From Sphingopyxis sp. USTB-05 (GTDB lineage: Bacteria > Pseudomonadota > Alphaproteobacteria > Sphingomonadales > Sphingomonadaceae): a stretch of 64,000 nucleotides of DNA. How positions within the stretch are numbered: position 1 is the stretch's first letter; every line of letters begins with the position of its first letter. Where the stretch lies: assembly GCF_023822045.1 (NCBI RefSeq), contig NZ_CP084712.1:3286001-3350000 (forward strand). The letters are read 5' to 3'. Of the stretch, positions 7,815 through 16,174 are shown piece after piece. The notes under the pieces are model-generated. The model had not been told where the DNA came from and searched no databases. It saw only the letters and a list, made by a program, of their open reading frames with translations. The translations under genes and the position numbers were made by a program.

Positions 7815-8960
7815 TTACGCGACCCGGCCGATGCTTTCGACAGACGACGTCTTCTCGCGATCGGCGGCTTTCGCAGCATAGAGTGCGCGGTCGGCAACCT
7901 CGAGCAATTTGCGCGCGCTGTCGCCATGTTCGGGCCAGCTCGCGGTGCCGATTCCCGCGCCGACGCCGATCGACCGGCCGCCGATGCGGTAGGGCGCGGC
8001 GAGCGCGGAAAGAACATGGTCGGCGAGCGATGTTTTGAGCAGGATCGACCCGGCGGGGACGAGGATCGCAAATTCATCGCCGCCTTGGCGCGCGACCACC
8101 GCATGATCGCCGCATGCGCGCCGCAGACGCTCGGCGAGTTCGCACAAGACGCCGTCGCCGATAGCGTGGCCGTGCTGGTCGTTGATCGGCTTGAAGCCGT
8201 TGAGATCGAGCAGCGCGATCGCAAACGGGCTCGACGCGTCGCCTTTCGCAATTTCCTCGTCGAGCCGCATGTCGAACTCGCGGCGATTGGCGAGGCCGGT
8301 CAGCGGATCGGTGTGCGCAAGGTCGCGCATCTGATGCTGAAGCTGGAGCAGGTCGATGAGTTGGTCATGCTGCTGAAGAATCATGCGGAGCAGGAAGATC
8401 GTGGCGACGACCAGGCTGGTGCCCGCAGCGATTTCGGGCGGGTTACCCGACGTCAGCATCAGGAACGAAATCGGCACAAGCCCGATCAGCAGGTTGATGA
8501 AGGTCGCCAGGCGGATCGACGACAGGCAATAAGCGGTCGCGAGCGAGCCCATCGCCATGATCATCGCATAATAGCTGTGCGTCGAGGGCGGAGCGGCCAT
8601 CCAGTTGATCACCGTCCAGCTACTGCACATCGCGCCCGTCGTTCCCGACAGCCACATCGATTCCTTGATCATCCTCCGCGCGCGGCGCAGGCTCATTCGC
8701 CGGCCGCGATTGTGCATCAGAAAAATGAAGCCGAGCAAACCGATGATCGCGAGCGTAACCGGAAAGCCGATGCGGACGATCGGGTGAACCGTGTCGACGC
8801 CCGCATAGATGGCGGTCGGCGTCGTCGCCGCCAGCATCAGGAACAGCATCGGGGTCAGCGTTTCGACGCGATTGGCGCGCAGCAAGGCGACGTCGTCCCG
8901 AATCGCATCCGGAATCGGCGGAAAAAAGCGCGTCCGCAGCCAGTGATAGACCCCCGTCAT
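7815..8960 (-). CDS. Membrane-bound diguanylate cyclase
   Basis: 381 residues. About six membrane helices occupy residues 37-195, followed by a GGDEF domain with DLNGFKPIND at 252-261 and GGDEF at 293-297. It should make c-di-GMP from GTP. The position of the inhibitory RXXD site (five residues before GGDEF) reads GDHA, so product feedback through the I-site is probably absent. The gene is divergent from the lipoxygenase, sharing a 159-base intergenic region. Confidence 0.92.
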   Translation of the reverse strand: MTGVYHWLRTRFFPPIPDAIRDDVALLRANRVETLTPMLFLMLAATTPTAIYAGVDTVHPIVRIGFPVTLAIIGLLGFIFLMHNRGRRMSLRRARRMIKESMWLSGTTGAMCSSWTVINWMAAPPSTHSYYAMIMAMGSLATAYCLSSIRLATFINLLIGLVPISFLMLTSGNPPEIAAGTSLVVATIFLLRMILQQHDQLIDLLQLQHQMRDLAHTDPLTGLANRREFDMRLDEEIAKGDASSPFAIALLDLNGFKPINDQHGHAIGDGVLCELAERLRRACGDHAVVARQGGDEFAILVPAGSILLKTSLADHVLSALAAPYRIGGRSIGVGAGIGTASWPEHGDSARKLLEVADRALYAAKAADREKTSSVESIGRVA

Positions 8961-9119
8961 AGGGGCTGGATAGCAAGCGCAAGTAAAGCAGGGGTTAAGG
9001 AATGAAAACCTGTCTTATCACTTACCTAACGGCTCCGCACGGGCACATGGCTTGCGAAATATTAACCATGTTTAGCGATAGCGACCGCCGAATTTATCGC
9101 GCCCGACAGGAGCAACGCC

Positions 9120-11108
9120 ATGTCTTATCCGATGACGCCTTTGACTTCACCCGCCGCCGCGCCGACCGTGCCGATGCCGGCAAGCGATCCCACGCTGCCG
9201 CAGAATGACACGCCTGCCGAGCAGGCCGCGCGCGCCGCGCAGCTCACCGCGACGCAGGCGGTCTACACATGGACGACCGAAATCCCGACCCTGCCCGGCG
9301 TTCCACTCGCGACCGATGTGCCGAAGAGTGACGAGCCGACGATCGCCTGGTTCGTGATCCTGATCGGCGTCGGGCTCGGCATCGTGCGCAACGCGCTGAC
9401 GGTAAAGCTGGGCGCCGTCGACAAGGGCGAACTTAACAGTCCGCGTGCCGAGTATGAGGCGGCATTGGTCGAGTGCGACGCGATCGAAACCTCGGCGGCG
9501 AAGATCGCGGCCGAACATGGCGTCCACACCGGTGGCAATATTTTCGAGCGCATGATCGGCGATGTCGAAAATGCGGTCGCCGCCGCGGAGCGTGATGCGC
9601 ATGTCGCTTTGCTCAAGGGTTATAAGGACCGCCTCGAAGAACTGATGAAGGTCGAAGACGCCGACGGCCTCGGCAGCAAGACCCCGCGCAGCATTGAGGC
9701 GTATCGCGCACTGTTCGCGACGCTGCCGGTTCCGGGCATCAGCTATATGTTTCAGGACGATAACGAGTTCGCGCGCCTCCGCGTTCAAGGCCCGAACTGC
9801 ATGTTGATCGCCGCGGTCGGCGATGCGTTGCCCGCCAATTTTCCGCTCAGCGCCGCGAAATATGCCGCCGTCGTCAATGGCGATACGCTGGCCGCCGCGC
9901 TGGCTGACGGACGCCTGTTCATGCTCGACTATGCCGCGCTCGCGGTGATCGACCCCGGCACTTATGGAACCGAGGCAAAATATATCTGGCAGCCGATGGC
10001 GCTGTTCGCGGTACCCCCGGGCGGATCGTCGCTGATTCCCGTCGCGATCCAGTGCGGACAGGATCCGGTCGACTATCCGATCTTCAGCCCCTCACCCGTT
10101 GCCGAGAAAATCTGGGGATGGGAAATGGCGAAGTTCGTCGTCCAGGTCGCCGACGGCAATTATCACGAGCTGTTCGCGCACCTTGCGCGCACGCATCTGG
10201 TGATCGAAGCCTTTGCGGTCGCGACGCACCGCCACCTCGCCGAAGTGCACCCGGTTTGGGCCCTGCTCGTCCCGCATTTCGAGGGCACCTTGTTCATCAA
10301 CGAACAGGCGGCGACCTCGCTGATCGCGGCAGGCGGCCCGATCGACCATATTTTCGCGGGCACTATCGCATCGAGCCAGCTCGCCGCGGTCGATGCGCGC
10401 CTCGCTTTCGACTTTTATGGCAAGATGCTTCGCACCGACCTGTCTGCGCGCGGGGTCGGCGTCGATACTGCGCTTACCGACTATCCGTACCGCGACGACG
10501 CGCTGCTCGTGTGGGACGCGATCCACGAATGGGCGCGGCAATATGTCGACCTCTATTACGCCCATGACGCCGACGTCGTCGCCGACACCGAGCTGACGGC
10601 ATGGGCGACGTGCCTCGCCGGCGAAGCCAAGATCAAAGGCTTCGGCCCCGTCACGACGCGCGCGCAGCTCGCCGAAATCTGTACGATGGTGATGTTCACC
10701 GCGAGCGCGCAGCATGCCGCGGTCAATTTCCCGCAAAAGAACATCATGGCCTTTGCGCCCGCCGTCACCGGCGCGGGCTGGCAGGCGGCACCGAACGGCC
10801 AGCGCGGGCACGACAAGCCGGGTTGGCTCGCGATGATGCCGCCGATGGCCCTCGCGCTCGAACAGCTCAATGTGCTCGAACTATTGGGGTCGGTGCATTA
10901 TCGGCCGCTCGGCGATTATCGCAGCAACGCCTTTCCCTATCCGCTCTGGTTTCAGGATCCGCGCGTGACGGGGGCCGAGGGGCCGCTGGCATGGTTCCAG
11001 GCGGTGCTGCAGGGCGTCGAGGCGGAGATCGCCACGCGCAATGCCGAGCGGATGCAGCCTTATCCCTATCTGCAGCCGAGCCTGATCCCGACAAGCATCA
11101 ATATCTAG
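9120..11108 (+). CDS. Bacterial lipoxygenase
   Basis: 662 residues, the length of bacterial lipoxygenases lacking the plant PLAT domain. The iron ligands are complete: His354 and His359 (HLARTH), His532 (SAQHAAVN), Asn536 and the C-terminal carboxylate of Ile662 (SINI). It should add oxygen to polyunsaturated fatty acids to give hydroperoxides. There is no signal peptide; residues 1-70 are Pro/Ala/Thr-rich and residues 75-89 are a 15-residue hydrophobic run that might insert in a membrane. AGGAG lies 7 bases before the ATG. Regio- and stereospecificity cannot be read by eye. Confidence 0.95.
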   Translation: MSYPMTPLTSPAAAPTVPMPASDPTLPQNDTPAEQAARAAQLTATQAVYTWTTEIPTLPGVPLATDVPKSDEPTIAWFVILIGVGLGIVRNALTVKLGAVDKGELNSPRAEYEAALVECDAIETSAAKIAAEHGVHTGGNIFERMIGDVENAVAAAERDAHVALLKGYKDRLEELMKVEDADGLGSKTPRSIEAYRALFATLPVPGISYMFQDDNEFARLRVQGPNCMLIAAVGDALPANFPLSAAKYAAVVNGDTLAAALADGRLFMLDYAALAVIDPGTYGTEAKYIWQPMALFAVPPGGSSLIPVAIQCGQDPVDYPIFSPSPVAEKIWGWEMAKFVVQVADGNYHELFAHLARTHLVIEAFAVATHRHLAEVHPVWALLVPHFEGTLFINEQAATSLIAAGGPIDHIFAGTIASSQLAAVDARLAFDFYGKMLRTDLSARGVGVDTALTDYPYRDDALLVWDAIHEWARQYVDLYYAHDADVVADTELTAWATCLAGEAKIKGFGPVTTRAQLAEICTMVMFTASAQHAAVNFPQKNIMAFAPAVTGAGWQAAPNGQRGHDKPGWLAMMPPMALALEQLNVLELLGSVHYRPLGDYRSNAFPYPLWFQDPRVTGAEGPLAWFQAVLQGVEAEIATRNAERMQPYPYLQPSLIPTSINI

Positions 11109-11123
11109 TCAGACCAACCCCAT

Positions 11124-11205
11124 CCGTTCGTGTCGAGCGAAGTCGAGACACCCCTAGGGGCAGCGCCAGGCCGAGAGGCATCTCGACTTCGCTCGATGCG
11201 AACGG
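11124..11205. repeat. Palindromic repeat, family 3
   Basis: CCGTTCGTGTCGAGCGAAGT at the left is mirrored by ACTTCGCTCGATGCGAACGG at the right, around a variable centre. A second copy is at 62855-62936. It lies between the convergent lipoxygenase and purC genes and may act as a two-way terminator. Confidence 0.8.
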
Positions 11206-11227
11206 GGATTAGAGAGCGAGTTGAAGC

Positions 11228-12007
11228 TCAGCTACCCTTTTTCTTCCGATGGCTCTCAAGGTCGAGCACCGCATTCTCGCTGCCCTCGGGCATCAGACCC
11301 AGCCGGCGCGCGACTTCCTGATAGGCCTCGACTTCGCCGCCAAGGTCGCGGCGGAAGCGGTCCTTGTCGAGCTTTTCATTCGTCGTCATGTCCCACAGAC
11401 GGCAGCCGTCAGGGCTGATCTCGTCGGCGAGGATGATGCGGCTGAAGTCGCCTTCATAAAGGCGGCCGAATTCGAGCTTGAAGTCGACGAGGCGGATGCC
11501 GACCGCGGCGAACATGCCCGACATGAAGTCGTTGATGCGGATCGCCATGTCCTGAATGTCGTGAAGCTCGTCCTGGCTGCACCAGTTGAAGCAGGCGATA
11601 TGCTCTTCGGCGACGAGCGGATCGCCCAGCGCGTCATCCTTGTAGCAATATTCGATCAGGGTGCGGGGAAGCTGCGTCCCTTCCTCGATGCCGAGGCGCT
11701 TCGACAGCGTTCCCGCGGCGACATTGCGCACGATCACTTCGATCGGCACGATCTCTACCTGGCGGATCAGCTGCTCGCGCATGTTGAGGCGGCGGATGAA
11801 GTGGGTCGGCACGCCGATATTGCCGAGCAGCGTGAACACATGCTCAGAAATTCGGTTGTTGAGCACGCCCTTGCCGTTGATCGTGCCGCGCTTCTGCGCG
11901 TTGAACGCAGTCGCGTCATCCTTGAAATACTGAATCAAAGTGCCCGGTTCGGGGCCTTCGTAAAGGATCTTGGCTTTGCCTTCGTAGATCTGGCGGCGAC
12001 GGGCCAT
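11228..12007 (-). CDS. purC: SAICAR synthase
   Basis: 259 residues, normal for bacterial PurC, which joins aspartate to CAIR in purine synthesis. Family motifs are clear: [16 protein letters not shown] at the start, [18 protein letters not shown] near residue 40, and LVDFKLEFG and [13 protein letters not shown] in the second half. Start chosen at 12007; the frame is open 124 codons further but that part is not PurC-like. It is not linked here to purS-purQ. Confidence 0.98.
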   Translation of the reverse strand: MARRRQIYEGKAKILYEGPEPGTLIQYFKDDATAFNAQKRGTINGKGVLNNRISEHVFTLLGNIGVPTHFIRRLNMREQLIRQVEIVPIEVIVRNVAAGTLSKRLGIEEGTQLPRTLIEYCYKDDALGDPLVAEEHIACFNWCSQDELHDIQDMAIRINDFMSGMFAAVGIRLVDFKLEFGRLYEGDFSRIILADEISPDGCRLWDMTTNEKLDKDRFRRDLGGEVEAYQEVARRLGLMPEGSENAVLDLESHRKKKGS

Positions 12008-12215
12008 GGGCACAAACTTTCTGTCGGAACCAAATGAATGACCCCGGCAAAGCGACTCAGGCAGAGGCGCGGCGCCGGGGCGGTTGGGCGCCCTATAGCG
12101 GCAAAGGTCGGGCGCGTCATCCCCGGCATGACACCCTCTCCCCTTACGTTTACGTAAAGTGCTTGCGCTCGGGGCGCTCGCTTGCAAGGCTGTGCCAAAC
12201 CAAGGAGAGAGATGG

Positions 12216-13139
12216 ATGAGCTTCGACCAGATTCGCCTCGACAAGCATGAGGGTATCGCGCTGCTGACGCTGCACCGGCCCGACCGGATGAACGCCTTCA
12301 CCACCGAAATGATGCTCGAAATCGTGGCGGCGCTCGACGAATGTGACGCCGACGATGGCGTGCGCGCGGTGATCTTCACCGGATCGGGCGACCGCGCCTA
12401 TTGCGCCGGCGCCGACCTGGGCCAAGGTGCCGCGACCTTCGATTATGACAAGCGCACCGACAAGCAGGCAATCTTGCCCGACGGCATGTCGGCCAGTCCC
12501 GTTGCCGAAGACGGCACGATCGACTGGTCGCACCCGCTGATCCGCGATTCGGGCGGCCGCGTGTCGATGCGCATCTTTGACTGCAAAAAACCCGTGCTCG
12601 GTGCGATCAATGGCGCCGCGGTGGGTATCGGCGCGACGATGACGCTGTCGATGGACGCGCGCCTCGCCAGCGAAACCGCCCGCTATGGCTTCGTTTTCGC
12701 CCGCCGCGGGATTGTGCCCGAAGCGGCGTCGAGCTGGTTCCTGCCGCGCCTCGTTGGCATCCAAAACGCGGTCGACTGGTGCTATTCGGGGCGGCTGATC
12801 GACGCCGCCGAGGCGCATGACAAGGGCCTCGTCCAGTCGGTGCACGCCCCCGGCGAACTCATCGACGCCGCGATCGCCAAGGCGCGCGAACTCACCGAGC
12901 ACAGCGCGCCGGTATCGGTCGCCCTCACCCGCCACATGCTGTGGCGGATGCTTGGCGCGCCGCACCCGATGAGCGCGCATCGCTGGGACAGCCGCGCGAT
13001 CTTCGCGCGCGGGCGCAGCGCCGATGCCGCCGAGGGCGTGTCGAGCTTCCTTGAGAAGCGCCCCGCGAACTTCACCGTCAGCGTCGCGAACGATTATCCG
13101 TGGTTCGCCGAGTTCGAGGACACGCCGCCCTATAGCTGA
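12216..13139 (+). CDS. Enoyl-CoA hydratase/isomerase family protein
   Basis: 308 residues of the crotonase fold. RPDRMNAF at 21-28 and the oxyanion-hole segment CAGADL at 63-68 and [10 protein letters not shown] later are typical. A Glu in [13 protein letters not shown] sits where one of the two hydratase acids is expected. It is longer than the usual 260 residues because of an insert after CAGADLG. It probably acts on a fatty or branched acyl-CoA; the substrate is unknown. The start at 12216 has an AAGGAGAGA site; another ATG at 12212 is out of frame. Confidence 0.9.
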   Translation: MSFDQIRLDKHEGIALLTLHRPDRMNAFTTEMMLEIVAALDECDADDGVRAVIFTGSGDRAYCAGADLGQGAATFDYDKRTDKQAILPDGMSASPVAEDGTIDWSHPLIRDSGGRVSMRIFDCKKPVLGAINGAAVGIGATMTLSMDARLASETARYGFVFARRGIVPEAASSWFLPRLVGIQNAVDWCYSGRLIDAAEAHDKGLVQSVHAPGELIDAAIAKARELTEHSAPVSVALTRHMLWRMLGAPHPMSAHRWDSRAIFARGRSADAAEGVSSFLEKRPANFTVSVANDYPWFAEFEDTPPYS

Positions 13140-13143
13140 GAGT

Positions 13144-13359
13144 TCAGCCCGCTGCGCTGCCGCGCTTCCTGAAATAGGGCCGGAAGAACATGTAGAGCCC
13201 GGAGAATATCAGCAGGAACAGCGGCGGCAGCGGCAAATAATAGACCCATTGGGCGGGCTCTTGCCCCGCCCCCAGCATGACGAAAATCGCTAGCACGATC
13301 GCCGAAAAGATAATCGATACCCAGCGGTGAAACTGCCGGATCCACAGACTCCAGTTCAT
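13144..13359 (-). CDS. Small two-helix membrane protein
   Basis: 71 residues. The opening SLWIRQFHRWVSIIFS leads into one membrane helix, and LPPLFLLIFSGLYMFF forms a second, followed by a basic tail (RPYFRKRGS). The RQFHRWVS segment resembles the start of PepSY-associated membrane proteins, a weak hint. A GGAGATAG ribosome site precedes the ATG. It lies just downstream of the ArsR-AHSA1 pair on the same strand and could be cotranscribed. Confidence 0.7.
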   Translation of the reverse strand: MNWSLWIRQFHRWVSIIFSAIVLAIFVMLGAGQEPAQWVYYLPLPPLFLLIFSGLYMFFRPYFRKRGSAAG

Positions 13360-13378
13360 AACTATCTCCCTGTTTCGA

Positions 13379-13804
13379 TTATGCGCCGAGGCCCGCGACC
13401 ACCTTCTCGAGATTTTCGAGGTGAATCTTCCAGCCACCCTTGGCACCGCCGAACGCCTGCTTCTGATCGGGGCGGAAACCGACCTGTTCCATGCGGAGCA
13501 AGGTGCCAGCGGCCGTCGGTTCGAGCGTGAATGTCACGGTGCTATCAAGCCGGTAGGCCGGGTCGTCGTGCGCGTAGTTCCATGTGTAGGAGAGGCTGCG
13601 GCCGGGCTCGACGTCGAGTATCTCACAATCGACATTGCCCCAGTCGCCGCGCAACTGAAAACGATGGCCGAGATCGAGGCCGAAGTCGTTTTTCATCAGC
13701 CATTCCTCGATCAGATGCTGCGTCGTCAGCGCGCGCCAGATCTTTTCGGGCGGATGCGGGATTTCACGCTCCACGGTCACGCTACGCACGTCGGTATCGG
13801 TCAT
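13379..13804 (-). CDS. AHSA1/SRPBCC domain protein
   Basis: 141 residues. The opening SVTVEREIPHPPEKIWRALT and the WGNVDCEILDVEPGRSLSYTW and GGWKIHLENLEK segments match the AHSA1-type START-like fold, a hydrophobic-ligand pocket. Its ATG overlaps the TGA of the ArsR gene (ATGA, 13804-13801), so translation is coupled. ArsR-AHSA1 pairs are common; the ligand or substrate is usually unknown. Confidence 0.93.
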   Translation of the reverse strand: MTDTDVRSVTVEREIPHPPEKIWRALTTQHLIEEWLMKNDFGLDLGHRFQLRGDWGNVDCEILDVEPGRSLSYTWNYAHDDPAYRLDSTVTFTLEPTAAGTLLRMEQVGFRPDQKQAFGGAKGGWKIHLENLEKVVAGLGA

Positions 13805-14127
13805 TGATCCATCCTTTTGAGCAAATCTTCGAGATCGTCGAACCGCGCTTCCCAGAAGCGGTTCATGCGCCCGGTCCAGTCGACGAGCGGCGCGAGCGCG
13901 CGTTGCTGGGCGCTGTAATGCGTTTGGCGCCCCTCCTCCCGGCCCTCCACCAGCCCCGCCTGTTTGAGAATGCCGAGATGCTTCGAAACCGCGGGCTGCG
14001 ATATGCCCGCGCCGGCGGTAAGTGCGCCGACCGTCTGTTCGCCGCCCAGGCAAAGCCGCTCGAACAGCGCACGCCGGCTGGGATCGGCGAGTGCCTTGAA
14101 AAGAAGGTCGGGCGATGTGTCGGTCAT
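13801..14127 (-). CDS. ArsR family transcriptional regulator
   Basis: 108 residues with a winged helix: FKALADPSRRALFERL, then AGISQPAVSKHLGILKQAGLV as the recognition helix region, then a wing. No Cys pair of the metal-sensing subtype is seen, since the only cysteine is Cys26 (ERLCLGG), so it may sense another signal. It is the first gene of the ArsR-AHSA1 pair. A perfect palindrome 31 bases upstream is the probable autoregulatory operator. Confidence 0.93.
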   Translation of the reverse strand: MTDTSPDLLFKALADPSRRALFERLCLGGEQTVGALTAGAGISQPAVSKHLGILKQAGLVEGREEGRQTHYSAQQRALAPLVDWTGRMNRFWEARFDDLEDLLKRMDQ

Positions 14128-14157
14128 AATTCATAACTCTCTGGCTATGCGTTTCCA

Positions 14158-14173
14158 ATAACCATATGGTTAT
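14158..14173. promoter_or_regulatory. Palindromic operator of the ArsR-AHSA1 operon
   Basis: ATAACCATATGGTTAT is a perfect 16-base palindrome, 31 bases before the ArsR start. Its position in the promoter and perfect dyad suit an ArsR dimer. Binding is inferred. Confidence 0.65.
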
Positions 14174-14360
14174 GAGTGTCAAGCGCCGTCGTTATGCCGG
14201 GCGGGCCGCCGATCGGACGCTGGAGCGTACCATCGCCTTCACGTTAGATGCGGTGGTGAACATATCGGACGCCCCTCTCCGTCACTCCTCGCGTCGCTCG
14301 GTCTGTGCCGGGGTGCTGGCGGGGATAGTCGTCCCGTCCATCCGAATGACGAGGTCCCCC

Positions 14361-14729
14361 ATGCCCAATCGCGCGATCAATCCCACCGGCGTCTCCTACG
14401 CGCAGGCGCATCTTGTCGAAAACCCGACGCGATGGCTGTTCGTCAGCGGCCAAATTCCCGTCGATGCGAAGGAGGAGGTGCCGGCGGCGTTCGAGGATCA
14501 GTGCCGGCTGGTCTGGCGCAACGTCGAAAAACAGCTCCTCGCTGCGGGGATGAATTTGCAGGACCTCGTCAAGGTCACCGTATTCCTGTCGGACCGCCGC
14601 TATCGCGAAGCGAACTACAAGGTGCGGCACGACGTGCTGGGCGGTCATTCGCCCGCGCTGACGATCATCATCGCCGACATCTACGATGCGGCGTGGTTGC
14701 TTGAGATCGAAGCGATCGCGGCCGTTTAG
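14361..14729 (+). CDS. Rid (YjgF/YER057c) family protein lacking the catalytic arginine
   Basis: 122 residues of the Rid family, with GQIPVDAKEE near residue 30 and EIEAIA near the end. RidA enzymes that hydrolyse reactive enamines use an Arg in a PAR motif. An ungapped alignment to the well-known end of E. coli RidA places Leu100 (SPALT) there instead. So this is likely one of the non-deaminating Rid subgroups. ATG 14361 was chosen; an in-frame ATG at 14346 is possible. The gene stands alone, convergent with the Lrp gene. Confidence 0.88.
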   Translation: MPNRAINPTGVSYAQAHLVENPTRWLFVSGQIPVDAKEEVPAAFEDQCRLVWRNVEKQLLAAGMNLQDLVKVTVFLSDRRYREANYKVRHDVLGGHSPALTIIIADIYDAAWLLEIEAIAAV

Positions 14730-14738
14730 CCGAGCCCG

Positions 14739-15155
14739 TCAGCGATCCTTGTCGCGTTTCAGAATCAGCGCGGTCGTCGTATCCTCCACCCCTGCGATCA
14801 GCGCAATCCGGTCGCGCGCGGCGTTGAGCTGCGCCGAGTCCGCCGCCGCGATTTCAACGAGCAGATCGATCTCGCCGCTCAGCGAATAGCAGCGCGCAAC
14901 CTCCGCCATCCCCGTCACCGCCGCAACGATCTCCGGCGAGGGCGTGCGCGCGAGCCGCAGTTGCAGGATCGCCGCGATCCCGCCTTCATCGACGATGCGC
15001 GCGTGATATCCGCCGATCGTTCCCGCGGCCTCCAGCTTCGACAATCGCTCGCGAACCGAACTGCGCGCCAGCCCGACGGTCGCCGCGATCGTCTTCAGCG
15101 GCAGGCGGGCATTGTCGCGCAGCATCGCCACAATTTGTCGGTCGATCGCGTCCAT
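14739..15155 (-). CDS. Lrp/AsnC family transcriptional regulator
   Basis: 138 residues. The N-terminal helix-turn-helix reads DAIDRQIVAMLRDNARLPLK and then VGLARSSVRERLSKLEAAG, followed by an RAM (ligand-binding) domain from about residue 60. Such proteins respond to amino acids. Its target is unclear; it is divergent from the lipoprotein gene at 15272 with a 116-base gap. Confidence 0.93.
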   Translation of the reverse strand: MDAIDRQIVAMLRDNARLPLKTIAATVGLARSSVRERLSKLEAAGTIGGYHARIVDEGGIAAILQLRLARTPSPEIVAAVTGMAEVARCYSLSGEIDLLVEIAAADSAQLNAARDRIALIAGVEDTTTALILKRDKDR

Positions 15156-15271
15156 ATCCTCTCCCCGCCGCCCTTTCGGCGCCGCCGCCGCCGATCGGAC
15201 GATGGCCAAGCACCTGCACTCGGGCAAAGATCCTCAATGCTTCTGCTAGCGTCTTGCCGGAGAGAAAGTCC

Positions 15272-16174
15272 ATGCCGTTTGCCAACCGCGCGCCGCCCCT
15301 CCTCTGCCTTACGGTGCTTGCCGGGTGCACCGCCGCCGCGGATACGCCCGGACCGGCTAGCGCGACGCTGTGGACTCCCGCTGCCATCTCGGGGCCCGGC
15401 TATGAATCCTCGCCAACCTTCACGCCGGACGGCCGGACGATGCTGTACCTTGCGGCGGACAAGGATTTCCGAAACTACCGGCTGATGCAGTCGCGCTGTG
15501 AAAACGGCGCTTGGGGAAAACCTGCGCCGCCGACCTTCGCCATGCCGTCGCCGGTGATCGAGGCCGATCCGTTCGTCACCCCCGACGGAAAGCGGCTCTA
15601 TTATATCTCGTCGCGCCATGCGCCCGCGAAGGAGGACTTCGACATATGGTATGTCGAGCATACCACCGAGGGCGGCTGGGGCGAACCGCAGCGCCTGCCC
15701 GAACCCGTCAACTCGCCCGAGGCAGAGCTCCTCCCGCGCGCCGACGCCGCCGGCCGCCTCTATTTCGGATCGAGCCGCGCGGGCAGCGCGGGCGGCGGTG
15801 ACATCTATGTCGCAACCGAAGTCCGGCCCGGCGAATGGAAGGTCGAAAATCTCGGCCCGCCGGTCAGCGCGGGCGGTTATGAATATGAGGCGGAGATTTC
15901 GCGCGACGGGCGGACGATGATCGCCGTGTCCGACCGCGGCGACCGGTCGCATCTCTATCGCTTCCGCCGCGAAGGCGATCGCTGGGTCGAAGTCGGTCGC
16001 ATTCCGGCCGATCTTGACCAGTTTCAGGTCGGTCCATTGCTGTCGCCGACAGGCGATCGGCTACTCTTTGCGCAGCGATACGGCGACCGTTCGGGCGAGA
16101 TGTTCGTCATCGATCTGGTGCCTGAACCAGACCGGTCGTGGCCATCCGACTGCCGCGATCAGGCGGCGTTATAG
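15272..16174 (+). CDS. Lipoprotein with TolB-like beta-propeller repeats
   Basis: 300 residues. A short signal ends in the lipobox LAGC, so it is probably lipid-anchored at the envelope. The mature part repeats PD40/TolB-type blades: SSPTFTPDGRTMLYLA, then DPFVTPDGKRLYYISS, then LLSPTGDRLLFAQ. Function beyond a protein-interaction propeller is unknown. ATG at 15272 follows a GGAGAGAAAG ribosome site; a TTG at 15254 lies upstream of that site and is unlikely. The last 16 bases overlap phoD on the other strand. Confidence 0.8.
   Translation: MPFANRAPPLLCLTVLAGCTAAADTPGPASATLWTPAAISGPGYESSPTFTPDGRTMLYLAADKDFRNYRLMQSRCENGAWGKPAPPTFAMPSPVIEADPFVTPDGKRLYYISSRHAPAKEDFDIWYVEHTTEGGWGEPQRLPEPVNSPEAELLPRADAAGRLYFGSSRAGSAGGGDIYVATEVRPGEWKVENLGPPVSAGGYEYEAEISRDGRTMIAVSDRGDRSHLYRFRREGDRWVEVGRIPADLDQFQVGPLLSPTGDRLLFAQRYGDRSGEMFVIDLVPEPDRSWPSDCRDQAAL

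Noticed and set aside
5751..9005. A 1084-codon open frame on the plus strand
   Set aside because: It is fully antisense to the M16 peptidase and diguanylate cyclase, whose motifs are clear; its product is Arg-rich low-complexity sequence typical of a GC-rich mirror frame.
13379..14182. AHSA1 frame extended upstream through the ArsR gene
   Set aside because: The AHSA1 fold starts at 13804, and the ArsR protein is on another frame with its own motifs; the extension is chance openness.
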